From Artocarpus heterophyllus (lineage: Eukaryota; Streptophyta; Magnoliopsida; Rosales; Moraceae), in NCBI GenBank assembly GCA_025403435.1, contig CM046353.1:26386259-26450258 (forward strand): a DNA stretch of 64,000 bases. Direction: 5' to 3'. The translations under genes and the position numbers were made by a program. Numbering within the stretch: the stretch's first letter is position 1; each line of letters begins with the position of its first letter. The notes under the pieces are model-generated. The model was given only the letters and a program-made list of their open reading frames with translations, had not been told where the DNA came from and ran no database searches. Shown in pieces: positions 23,782 through 34,730 of the stretch.

Positions 23782-23789
23782 GGCGGGAA
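23782..23789 (+). promoter_or_regulatory. Possible E2F site upstream of RNASEH2A
   Basis: GGCGGGAA (TTCCCGCC on the other strand) lies 83 bp before the start codon. It is close to the plant E2F consensus and sits where a leader or core promoter should be. S-phase control of a replication-linked nuclease would fit, but this is inference from an 8-bp match. Confidence 0.35.
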
Positions 23790-23871
23790 GTAAAGTGAGA
23801 AAAGGAAGAGGGCAGAGGAAAAGAGGAAAGAGTGATACTTTAGTTTGAGAGAGTGGAAGTTGAAGGAAGTA

Positions 23872-26800
23872 ATGGGATCGGAAGCCGGTCTGCTGAAATG
23901 GGCCACACAGCCTTGCATCATGGGCATTGACGAAGCCGGTCGAGGCCCTGTTTTAGGTCTTCTCCTTGTTCTCCTTCTTCTCCTCCTCTAAAATTTTTCT
24001 TTCTGTCCATTTTCTTTTTCACTTTCAGTCAAGTCTCCTTTTTTGTTTTCAGAAATGATTTCTGCTTTGTTTCAGGGCCAATGGTGTATGGATGCTTGTA
24101 CTGTGCTCGCTCCTACCTGAACACTCTCGCCTCTTTGAACTTTGCAGGTTTAACTTCCCAACTTAATTCCTTTTTCCTCTCTAATTCGGTTTTTAGGGTT
24201 TTCGCTTAGATTAGGATAAAGGTTTATATCTTGAAACACTGGAATTTTGATTTGAGGAACTTGCGGTGCACACTTTTGGAATTTTGAAGGAATTAAAAAA
24301 ATGAAGTTCTGGATAAAATAAATAAAAAGGCAATTTTGATTTTTGTTTAATCTCCCAAAAATTTTGATTTTCTGTCATTTTGTGGAAGAAAGAAGCTGAA
24401 AGTTGTTGCACTTTACTGTATTGAGCCTTTTGAAGGATGTTTCAAGTCTGTGCTTAAATGTTTGGACATGAAGAAGCTCGCTTTTATTTTTTAATTTATG
24501 GAAGTCAATGTCACAATTTGTGTTTCTCTTTAAGTTTAACTATTCCTGAAATAGGTTTCCACACAGCATTTTGGACCTTTTCGTTTTATTTGTTCTTGTG
24601 ACTGTGTTTGTGCTTGTCCTTCACGTTTCCATGGTGTAGGGAAATGTTGGGCTCTGAACAGCTTCTGAAGTGTTTGTTAGGAACTAACTGTTAAATATGC
24701 AAAAACATATTCACTGACTATTTATTAACTTTATTTTTGAAGTTGAAAACTTCTTTTTCGGAATTGTGCGCTTCTTGTCATTCAATGGGGTTTCGTGATT
24801 TGCATTGGTTCCCTTCAAGTTTATGTTCATCTTTCCTGTGCCTTTGCTGCAGATTCCAAGACACTAAAGGAAGAGAAGAGAGAGGAATTATTTGAGAACT
24901 TAAAAGCTGATGAATCAATTGGATGGGATGTTGACGTCATTGATCCAAGAGAGCTTTCAGCTAAAATGCTAAAGAAGTTAGTTTAGAAATTTAGTATTTG
25001 TTGTCATGTATTTTTTTGCTCTTTTACCTAACTTCTTTGTTCTTGTCAACAGAAATAAGATTAACCTAAATGAGATATCTCATGAATCTGCAATTGGCCT
25101 TATCACTAAAGTACTAAACATGGGAGTCCTTCTAACTGAGGTAAAATACTTTCCTACATGCATAAGATCAGCGATCATTTAACTACAGACCTGTCTTGGA
25201 TAATATTCAACGTAATTTGCACACACGTGTAAGTCATTCTTAATTTTCAGGGGGAAAAAACTTGGGATTGTGGATATTTGTTTGCACTGGCTTTAGGATT
25301 ATCGAGCTTTTGTCATGTTATTGGGTGCTATCTAATGGAGAAACTATGTAAAATCATGTTGAGGAATTATATGAACTTAAAGGTTTTTCAAGTTGCTTTT
25401 AAACAAATGCAATTAATTCAAAATCATAGGTAGAATCATGATGCTTCCAATGGTAATGCTTCCTCAGTAAAGAAAACAAAGAATTTGTATTTGATCTATG
25501 TTTCTGTAGAACATTCTGATTTAAGAAGTCGTGGTGCTAGTGTCCATCAGGAAAACTGAAGTGTCTGCATTTCTTGCTGCTTTTGCCTTTTGTTTTTCTA
25601 TTACAAATCTACTATTGTGGCGGTTATTTATGACTTTTTTGAGTGGTGTGGCTTTTATCTTAATTGTGTAAAGAGCTGATTGAATGCTTCGCAAAGAATA
25701 TATTACAAGGAATTAAAAAAGAAGCATCTTTTGTATAAGAAGTAAAAATAGAAATATTACCTATGTAATGTAAATAAGGTTATTTTTCTGGTTGATTTTT
25801 TTTTATTCGAAAAGATTCTGATTCTTGCGGCTTTTGGAGCTAGCATCTATAATCCAAATGAAAACTTGTGTTCTGTAGTTATAAAATGGGAGAATCCACT
25901 TCGTAAACTTTCAACCTTTTCAATTGACTATCCTCGTTGCCTTACGAATGTCTTTTATTTTGCTTGAAATAAATTCATGTTATAAAGTAGTTTGTGCAGC
26001 CAGTACTTCTTCTGGAAACTGATACTGAAACTTCAATCTTATTTAACTACCTAGGATCTCCTTATCCACATTTTATATTTCAAATGTAGGAAAGTAGAAG
26101 CACATCTAGTAGGATTTTCTAAACGTCTTTTAGCATAATGGAGGGACTGGGTTGCTTTTGCAAGATCACTCATCATGCATGGTCAATGTAAGCTTTTTTG
26201 GTATTGCCATGAAAGGTGGTAAAACTTTACAAATGCATGTGTTTCAGGTTTATCTGGATACAGTTGGGGATGCTGAAAAGTACAGAACTAAACTATCGGA
26301 AAGATTTCCTCCCATCAAATTTGTAGTCTCGAAGAAGGCTGACAGTCTTTATCCAGTTGTTAGTGGAGCAAGCATAGTAGCTAAAGTAATTAGCTTTACC
26401 TTCGTTTAGTACTTAAAGTCTTTGAAGACCCATGTTAGTTTAATTTTGGATTCACCTGTTCAGGTTACAAGAGATCGAGCCTTGCGAGAATGGGTGCTTG
26501 ACGAAACAGCTGAAAACATGCACAGAAATTTTGGTTCTGGATACCCTGGAGGTAGGCTTCTGACTTTGTTTTTTAGGTGTGGCATTTTGAAAGCTTCAAA
26601 TGCTAATTTACAAATCATCTGTATAGATCCTGAAACCAAGGCCTGGCTGCAACATCACAGGCATTCAGTATTTGGATTCCCAACATTGGTTCGCTTCAGT
26701 TGGGGAACATGCACTCCCTATATCAAAGAACTTGTTGAAGTCTTGTGGTTAGTCCTCCTACATTCTCTTGCAAATCCCTATTAGGACATATTTTACAATT

Positions 26801-29603
26801 CCATGCATTTGGTTATGTACATTTACGTTCAAAGTCTTTTTAGTTCTGCACCATCTGGTTGCTTGTGTTTTAGTCTAGTATATGCATTACTTAAGGGGGC
26901 GTTTGGTATGCAGTAATCAGTAGGAATCATATTCTCGGGAAAGTCATACTAGGCATTATGATTCCCAAGAAACTAATATTATCACGTTTGGTTGTATACA
27001 TGAATTTTCTATTAGATTCCTATGAATAATATATTAATATATTTGGTTGTAATAGGAATATCGTATAACTTACAAAAATAAATTGTGGTATTAACATTAA
27101 ATGTATCAATATAGTATGTTAGCATTAATATTAAATAATAATAATAGTATAAATATGAATAATAAAATAATATTATATATAATTTAACATTAATATTGCT
27201 ATGAATATTGATAATACTATTAATATTGATATTATACTATAAATTTTATTATTATCATTATTATTAAATAATAATTATTTTATATTAATATAATATTTAT
27301 ATTTATATTATATAAAATATTAATTTATAATAATCATAGGATTAATATTTAACAATATATTAATATTAAAATATTGTATATAATAAATAATATATTGATA
27401 TGAATATAAATAATAATAAAAATAAATTTTAATAATATATTATGATTTATATTAATATTAACATTAAATAAATAAAAATATTGAATAAAAAATATTATAC
27501 ATAGTTAATTATATTTTATTTTTATTATTATTATAATAGTATTAATTTAATTTAATATTGATATTATTATGAATATTACTATTATACTATTCATATTGAT
27601 ATTGTACTATTATATTTTTATTATTATTATTATCCTTATTATTAAATTATTATTAGTTTATATTAATATAATATTTATATTTATATTATATAATAAATAG
27701 TATATAATATATTGATATGAATACAAATAATAATAAAAATATAACTTTTAATAATATATTATTATTTATATTAATATTAACTTTAAATAAATAAAAATAT
27801 TGTTATAACAAATATTATACATAGTTAATTATATTTTATATTTATTATTATAATAGTATTAATATAATTAAATATTTATATTATTATGAATAGTACTATT
27901 ATGCTATTCATATTGATATTGTACTATTATATTTTATTATTATTGTTAATGTTATTATTATTATTACCCTTATTATTAAATTATTATTATTTTATATTAA
28001 TATAATATTTATATGTATATTATATAATTAATAGTAATATATTACTTAAGTATTGTATATGTAATATATTATATATTTTGTTATTATTATCCTTGTCATC
28101 AAATTATTTTTTTAATAATAATATAATTATTAAAAAAATAATTTGATGATAAGGATAATAATAACATTAACAATAATAACAAAATATATAATATATTACA
28201 TATACAATATTATATATAACAAAATATATAATATATATATATTTTTGTTTATGGTAAATAATATATATGGATATGAGTATGAATATGAATATGAATATGA
28301 ATATAAATATGAATAATAATAATAATAATAATATAATTCTTTATAATATATTATTATTATTTTATATTAATATTAACATTAAATAACAATATTAAAATTT
28401 GATAATATTTTAAATATTTAATAGTTTTTCCATTATTTTATATTATTTATTTATCATTATCATGGTAGAAGATGTGAGATTTTCATGGTCTTGAGATTCT
28501 TGGGAATATAAATATCATCTTGTTGGGTGGGATTTAGATTACCCCAAAATGGGGTAAAGTGAATCCTATGGTTTTGAGTTTATCAAGAATCCAAAAATCA
28601 TATTCTTGTACCAAACGTGGGAATCTTGCATATTCCTATTTCTACCCTCAAGATTACTGCATATTAAACGCCCCCTAAGATGTTTACCTCTGTGTGTGTG
28701 TGAACAGAATTTATAAAGCGTGGATATCATTTCTTTTAGGGTTTCTCCAAAGCAAATTCACTAACCCAAATTGAATTTAGTGCATCATATCAACTGTAAA
28801 TGACCTGCAGTCAACCAAAACCTTTCAGTTTTGCTGCATTTATTATTAATCTAACTATGAGCTAGTAGGAAATGTAATCCAATGATCGTGCTAGAAACTT
28901 GGGGGAAGGCAGAGTTGACCAGGTTGGCAAGGTTTGTCATTATTAAAAGAAAATACATATAAATGTATTTCTGGCTCTTTGGGCTCTCAGACCATTAATT
29001 GGGAAGATTCAACGTAATGGTTTGTTCCTTTTCCTATTTTTATTTTTACATCAAGACATTGTTATTCTAAAATCAACACTATATATGAGTCTCGAAGCTT
29101 TCTATGGAAGGACCAACAAATCTAACAATTCATTTACTGGGTTAAACAAGAACCTGTGTTGTAGTCGTGCACCCGTGTCTAATTTACCAGTAAAACCGGT
29201 CTGGTTTTCTTGTTATCAGCTTAGCAACACGAAACCTTTACTTGTGCACATGAGGTGGATCATTCGAGGTTTGTCAATTAAATGTCCCTCTCCGGTGTAT
29301 TATTTTACAGAGATAATCCAAATTGACGCTTTTGTGCATGCTAACTTCATTTAAATTGCTTTAAATGGAGCTAGTGCGTACTAAAGTATGTTGCTGAAAT
29401 TTATTTTTTCTCCAATATTGTTGTGTTTGCATCTTAGGGAATCTGACATAGATGAAGATAGCGGTTGTGGCAAGCAGCAATTAAAGTTAAGCAACTTTGG
29501 TGTCACAACATCAAAGAGAAAGAGTGAAGAAATTGAGTCAACTGGTAAAGGGCGCTGCAAATTCTTCCACGCTCGTAAGCTGGAGCAACTCACTCGTTTC
29601 TAA
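23872..29603 (+). CDS. RNASEH2A: Ribonuclease H2 subunit A, eight exons
   Basis: This is the catalytic subunit of nuclear RNase H2, which removes ribonucleotides from DNA and degrades RNA-DNA hybrids, working with subunits B and C. Exons: 23872-23956, 24076-24147, 24853-24976, 25053-25140, 26248-26385, 26464-26551, 26627-26747, 29438-29603. They join in frame through GT-AG introns to 293 residues, a normal length. Type II RNase H motifs are intact: GIDEAGRGP (D20, E21), ADSKTL, the aspartate of YLDTVG (D127) and of KKADSLYP (D155); the 28-residue spacing of the last two matches the human enzyme. [16 protein letters not shown] and [13 protein letters not shown] follow. The C terminus is basic and variable. 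The ATG is the only one before the catalytic motif with suitable context. Intron 7 (26748-29437) is unusually long because it holds a transposon. The gene looks functional. Confidence 0.95.
27394..28027. repeat. Tandem repeat of about 317 bp, AT-only
   Basis: The block starting ATTGATATGAATA at 27394 recurs as ATTGATATGAATAC at 27711, with the following CATAGTTAATTATATTTTAT and TTCATATTGATATTGTACTA words repeated in the same order. A partial unit precedes it from about 27270. About 2.4 copies in total. Confidence 0.75.
28051..28209. repeat. Long palindrome with arms of about 60 bp
   Basis: The left arm from 28051 (TATTGTATATGTAATATATT) returns as its complement ending at 28209, through TTATTATTATCCTT/AAGGATAATAATAA and AATTATTTTTTTAAT/ATTAAAAAAATAATT. 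The right arm carries about 15 extra bases. The centre is at about 28120. The transcript of intron 7 would contain this hairpin. Confidence 0.85.
28259..28333. repeat. (GAATAT)n and (AAT)n microsatellites
   Basis: Four GAATAT units followed by about seven AAT units within the Harbinger-like element. Confidence 0.9.
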
Positions 29604-30417
29604 CGAGGCTAGAATTCTTGTTTCTTGTCCTTTTATTTGTTCTACTTAACTTTTGTCCCTTTAACGTTTTTACTTAATTAGTTTCATTCACCCTTGATGG
29701 TAATATATAATAAGGATTTAGGATTACTTTTGCGACGCATGGATTGTTTTTAACAACATAATTTAAGAGTCCAAAGCACATTTCCCACACTGCGCCATAA
29801 TCACATGTTTATGGCTCATATGCATTGCAAATTTTATGTTCTAATGCTTCAAACAGCCAGGATCAGGAAGTCTAGTTTAACCGAATGGATTTTGGTCCTG
29901 AACAACTGGTTTACATATAACTATGAGAACGAGGTGCATGTTGCCAATGATCACCAGGTCAAATGGCATGGGGTATGTTGGGTTGGGGGTTGGGCTTTGG
30001 GAGGACGCAAGTTTTATCTTGCATTGTTAAAAAAAAAAAAAGGGAACAAAAACAAGAATAAAAGGGGTGCATGCTCATTCTTTCCTCCCATCCATACAAC
30101 ATTCTGTATGGCTCTGTAGACTCGTATGATAATGCACACAAGGTGATGCAGTAATTTTAAGAATTCAAATAAAAATAGTATTGCATTCATCTGTTATGGC
30201 ATGTACAACGTGTGTACGAGATGCATCAAGCACTGGATGTACAAGTCACTAATACAGGTTGCTTGGGATGAAATAAAACATAATACTTGGGTTTTAGGAC
30301 ATACACAGGAAACCTTTAGGATAACAAGAAAGCTAACTACAAAGCACGAGAACAAATTGTCTTATATACTGAAACGGGCAACACTTAAGATGGAGACGTT
30401 CATGGACATGTTTTATT
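29604..30417. other. 3' flank between RNASEH2A and the convergent candidate gene
   Basis: No supported gene. It contains the RNASEH2A 3' untranslated region (AT-rich, with AATATATAATAAGG near 29701) and an A-run at 30029. Reading frames here lack recognisable features. Confidence 0.5.
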
Positions 30418-32557
30418 CTATCCCCATCCGAACACCACATACAGATGTAGGACAGAGGCTATTGCAGCAGCAATTAGGGTGGAAACTCCTATCCGGTTGC
30501 AATTGGCGGCTCCACGGTGGTACGGATGGCGGTTGTTTGCACCTCCAGCTGCATATACAGGAATGACAGTTGTTCCTCCCTGTGTAGAAGGTGTTTTGGT
30601 GCCGCCATTACTTCCAGCCTCACTTGGGTTCGGTCTAGTGCCTGCATTTGCTGCTCTGTGGCCAATCCCATGTTGGAGCTTGCTGCTATGCTTTATAGCG
30701 CTTTTACTAGTATCACTCCCATCAATTCTAATGGTGCTTTGTTCATGTGTTTTTTCACCTCTCGAGGTCTTGTCCTGCACAAAATCTTTGGGAATTGTAC
30801 GATTATTAGGAGTTGGAGCACAGAAATTAGATCGAAGATATGCGAGCAAGCATTTGTTCCCTCAGATGATTACAAAAGATGCTATCTAGGACACGAGCAA
30901 TGCAAATAGATCCTAATAAAGTAAACTCTTAATGGTAGTTTTAAGTCATTTTGTACTTGAATGTGTTATGGGTTGCTTCAGCTTGCATAGAACGCTAGGA
31001 TCTGCTTACTGAGCCTTCATTGTTATGCGCCATGATAAATTAATGGCGTTGTACGGAAGTCTACTGCATTGTTTCTTATATAACAAGGAACATTGCGCTG
31101 AAGTACAATTTTTTACACTACCGGGAAAATCAAATTTTGCTTCCAATTAGTTTTGATAAAGATCTTATGGTTAAAAATTGTGTCCAGCTGGTTGCGTGTT
31201 TTCTTATACTTCGAAATGAGAACTATCCTAAAGGAGAAATGCAAATTAACCAACCAGGAGGTGTAAATTTAAATGTTACTATGGTGGCTTAATGAACATG
31301 ATACAAACGCCAGTACCGACAAGGTATTATGCATGTGGAGCTGATCAAATTATATGTTGTCATTATTGATCTCAATTCTCATGTTGTTTGTCCCAAGCTT
31401 GTTCCCTTGAAGGGCTCTGGTTTACGACTTAAAACTTGCAAACAAACCAGGATTACGGTGCAAGCTTTTTCCTTTTTGACTACTTGATATATTCCAAGTA
31501 TCTTGCAATGGAAGAGTCTTGAAATCAATACCAATCCCAGTAACGGAAAGGAACTAATTCATGCAAAAGTGGACACTGGACTTTTTAAAGTGAGAGACGG
31601 AAAGGAAAGAAAGGTTTCTTACAATTTGATTCCATATCAAAGATTCAAAGTTTAAAGTTGATACCCTAATAATATTAGTCTTAGCAGTAAGGTATCCTGG
31701 AAAGTGGCAGGCCGAAATCTTTGGTTGCACTTTTATGTTCAACTTCATCCTCTTCTTGTACCTTTTTGCTTACAAAGTATTTTTTTTTTCAACTGAAAGA
31801 TTTTTTTTTAGGTAATAATCTATGAAGATCAATATACGATGTATCCTAGATTAATCTTAGAAAAAAAAAATGTAATTCTTAGCAATATGTGTGTGTGTAA
31901 GTCCAGGAGTAAAAGATAGAATGAGTTGCTATTATAATGCCCATGCAACAGACTTTAGGAAAAAGCAATATATATACTCCGTCTCTGATTAGAATGTTTG
32001 AATTGGTTTTATGTCTGCGTTTTTTTTATGCCATGGAATCTTTAAAAGACATTTTCCTTTTTACTTTGTTTCTGTAGATAATAAAATGCAATTGCCAAGT
32101 AAAATTTTCAAGTACCCCGTCAGTAATTTCATCCCATCACCAAAAGATGAAAAAAAAAAAAAAAACACAAAAGAATGATAGAAAAGCTCTCTCTTGTTGA
32201 ATCTTTGTATATTAGAAAGGGAGTCAGAAGTTCAATTTATAGGTATATATTTTCTTTTTTTCAGTTCTTTTGCCTACAATTTCAGATGTTCATTCAATAT
32301 TCATACAGGGCAATCATTACTGATCATTACACTACAACCATACATGTGTTTTAATATCTATAAATAATGGAAACTCAAGAATTCCAGGTCATATGTTAAG
32401 GCCCTTTTCAGTTGGAGCTCCTGAGGAAAAAGAGATTAAAACATAACAAGAGAGTACCTGAAGGCAAGGTCCCTTGATGAAGAGGTGATGAAGATAGTGC
32501 AAGGACACAAAGGTGGGAGAAAAACATTGAAAGCAATAGGATTTCATTAGTTTCCAT
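30418..32557 (-). CDS. Candidate two-exon gene for a small secreted or GPI-anchored protein
   Basis: I do not recognise the family. Exon 1 (32557-32458) encodes METNEILLLSMFFSHLCVLA followed by LSSS, a good signal peptide, and ends at CAG/GTACTC. Exon 2 (30785-30418) fits in phase after an AG at 30786-30787 and gives a hydrophilic Ser/Thr/Gly/His-rich region, then VIPVYAAGGA, HPYHRGAANCN, and a C-terminal hydrophobic segment IGVSTLIAAAIASVLHLY near the end. Signal peptide plus hydrophobic tail suggests GPI anchoring or a C-terminal membrane segment. The product would be 155 residues. A second acceptor at 30775-30776 (TTTTGTGCAG) is stronger but needs a further exon. It converges on RNASEH2A. 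An ATG 15 bases upstream (32572) is in frame. Expression is unproven. Confidence 0.4.
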
Positions 32558-32572
32558 CGTCTTTTTTCTCAT

Positions 32573-33027
32573 TAATTCGTGCAAAAGTTCTCCTTATCCT
32601 TCTTGTGTTCTGTAGCTTCTCTAATCCTTTGCTCCACCCTAGGCCTAGGTAGCGCTCTCTCTCTCTCTCTCTCTCTTAAAACATGTAAATAAATAAATTT
32701 GTATAAAAGTGAGCACAGAATGTAAAGTGGAAGAAAATAATCTTGTCCTTATCTCGAACGTCCCAAATGGCCCTATCACTTTGCAAAAGTTATACTATTA
32801 TGGTTATGGACGCTGAATTATTATAGGCAGGAATCTTTTAAACATTGCTTTGCCTTTAAATCGTCGTTGCCAAGGTACAACCCACCATTACTTTACGGGG
32901 ATACCTTTTTTTTTCCAAAAAAAATAATCATGTATTTGATTTTGAGAATTTTTAAATGGGACATGAAAAAAAATGTTCTATTAACATGATATTGTTTGAA
33001 CTGTTAAATTTTTATAAATTTTACTTT
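32573..33027. other. Upstream region of the candidate minus-strand gene
   Basis: It contains the GA/CT microsatellite, which would fall in the leader of the minus-strand gene, and otherwise AT-rich sequence without ORFs. Confidence 0.4.
32653..32676. repeat. (CT)n microsatellite
   Basis: About 12 CT units; on the minus strand it reads (GA)n about 80-100 bp upstream of the candidate ATG. Confidence 0.95.
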
Positions 33028-33035
33028 CTATCTTA

Positions 33036-33197
33036 AGATGTTTGGGAGAAGGATTTAAACCAGAATAGTTTGAATTGCATACTCTAACATATGAGTGGTT
33101 TACAATGTAGCATATTTTTATTTTATACTGTAGCATATAAGAGCTTTACACTGATTGTGTTTGAAACTTTAGAGTTTAAACCACTCTTTCAAACACC
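33036..33197. mobile_element. Small hAT-like MITE (162 bp)
   Basis: The left end AGATGTTTGGGAGAAGGATT and the right end, read inverted, GGTGTTTGAAAGAGTGGTTT are similar inverted ends. Flanking octamers CTATCTTA (33028-33035) and CTATCTAT (33198-33205) match at six of eight positions, consistent with an old 8-bp duplication of hAT type. No coding capacity. Confidence 0.45.
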
Positions 33198-33358
33198 CTA
33201 TCTATTGTTTAGAATCCTACTGTTTATGCGACCACTATGGTAAAAGCTCCTACTTATTTTTATCTTTCTTTCTTGCAGTCATTCCGGATTCACCAGATGA
33301 TTTTTGAGACCGAGGGAACTCATGGATTGTATAATTATGAAAAAAGGGGCAACTATCC

Positions 33359-33703
33359 TGTTAGAGTACGGTGACCTAAATTCTACTTGGTTTGGCCCTA
33401 AAGTTTGTGATGCGACGTTTTCTGGTGAAATTATAATTATGGGAATTTTTTGGAGTCTGTGATGGTAGTGAAGGGATCAGGCTGGTAGGCTCGATCCCAT
33501 AGTCTACCACTGGTCCCGTTGAGGGTGCGAAGTGTGTCAGAGTTATGCTACCATATATATATATTATTTCGACTCCTCCTTTGTACTAAAATTTTTTATA
33601 GTAGATTTGCTTTTGCTTGTGCTAGTAGTTTTTCCCTTCTACTATATATATCTGTGTGTTCTTTGTGCTTCGTTTCTATTTTCTATTTTTCATTTTTTTA
33701 ACA
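33359..33703 (+). repeat. Element E 5' LTR (345 bp)
   Basis: It begins TGTTAGAGTACGG and ends TTTTTTTAACA, followed by a primer-binding site. It shares GGTAGGCTCGATCCCAT.. and CATTTTTTTAACA blocks with the 3' copy. Confidence 0.9.
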
Positions 33704-33706
33704 AAC

Positions 33707-33718
33707 TGGTATTAGAGC
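33707..33718 (+). other. Element E primer-binding site
   Basis: TGGTATTAGAGC differs by one base from the initiator methionine tRNA complement TGGTATCAGAGC and follows the LTR after three bases. Confidence 0.8.
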
Positions 33719-33741
33719 TTAAGGCAGGTTTGATTTCTGGA

Positions 33742-34730
33742 ATGACAACCATGAAATACGATATTCCACTTTAAAATCTCAACAATAAAATTTCGCTATG
33801 GTAGGTCAAGATGCAGGTTGTGCTCATGCATATAGGTTTGGGTGATGTACTGCTTGGGTTTGATATGACGCCCTCAACATGGACTATGGAGGAAAAAATA
33901 ACATAAGGATTGAAAGGCCCTTTCTTAAATTCATTTTCATTTATCAAACCAAATTCCCCAAGACATTTTGAAGGAGAAAACGATCGTTATGTTGTGGTTG
34001 AAATTAGAGCAGTTGTGTATGACGAAAGTCTGACCGGTGAGTTGCACCTCAAGCAGTGACTATATTCTCATTGTATGACAGAAGGTACACCTTTAAGGTT
34101 GATTTTATTATGTTTACTGCCTTCCTCATATGTAACCTTTAGAGATGCTATTTTGTATAGTCGTGACACTCTTACCTTGGAGGAAGCGTATGATGCTCTA
34201 TTCTCTATGGAGAAGATTAAGCAACTTGTGGTAGGATCTGAGGCTCAGGTTTAGGGCCTTGTTGTTCGAGGAAGGACATGGGAGAGGAATGTTGGTAGTG
34301 GTGAGAAGGGCATATCAAAATCCAGTAATAGAGACAAAGTATGCGGATAGTGCCAGAAAAAAAGGGCACATTACATCTGCATGCTATAAGTTACAGAATA
34401 AGAATAAGAGAGCTATTACTAATCAGAAGGGAAACAATCAGAAAAAATCCAATGAAGCTAGTGTTGCAAAAGATGACCATAGTGATAGAGAACGCCTTGT
34501 TGTTTCTGATGGCGACTCTAAATTTTACAAGGATTGGATTTTTGATTTGGGTTGCATGTTTCTTATGTGTCCTAATCGGGATTGGTTTTCAACATATGAA
34601 ACAATGTCTAAACGTGCTGTGGTGATGGGAAATAATGCATCTTCCAAGATAGCTGGTATTGGAACGGTCACAATTAAAATGTTTGATGGAGTTGCAGGAC
34701 ATTTGGTGATGTGAGACACATCCCCGATCT
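33742..34730 (+). pseudogene. Element E gag and protease remnant
   Basis: The ATG at 33742 (MTTMKYDIPL) is followed within ten codons by a stop. Copia gag signatures continue in pieces: LTLEEAYDALFSMEKIKQLV near 34170-34230 and a decayed zinc knuckle (KKGHITSACYKLQNKNKR) near 34360. The protease segment reads DWIFDLGCMFLMCPNRDWF near 34530, where the catalytic D-S/T-G has become D-L-G. Frameshifts and stops make it non-functional. Confidence 0.8.

Larger units (their letters stand above)
26895..28675. mobile_element. Harbinger/Tourist-like non-autonomous element in RNASEH2A intron 7
   Basis: Inverted ends GGGGGCGTTTGGTATGCAGT (26895) and its near-complement ATTACTGC..AAACGCCCCC (to 28675) are bounded by TAA on both sides (26892-26894 and 28676-28678). 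A three-base TAA/TTA duplication with G-rich ends is characteristic of PIF/Harbinger elements (established knowledge). At 1781 bp it is long for a MITE; the middle is almost pure A/T with internal tandem duplication and a long palindrome. There is no transposase ORF, so movement would depend on an enzyme from elsewhere. Subterminal sequence (GGAATCATATTCT and ATTCCTATTTCTACC) continues the imperfect inverted similarity. Confidence 0.85.

Noticed and set aside
29805..30119. 104-codon reading frame downstream of RNASEH2A
   Set aside because: It crosses an A-run coding Lys repeats, with no recognisable motif or homologue signal.
30479..30889. Plus-strand 136-codon reading frame
   Set aside because: It is the complement of the candidate minus-strand exon; the minus strand has better splice and topology features.
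32401..32580. Plus-strand exon-like stretch after CCCTTTTCAG
   Set aside because: It overlaps the signal-peptide exon on the other strand; its Lys-rich frame stops quickly and has no in-phase partner.
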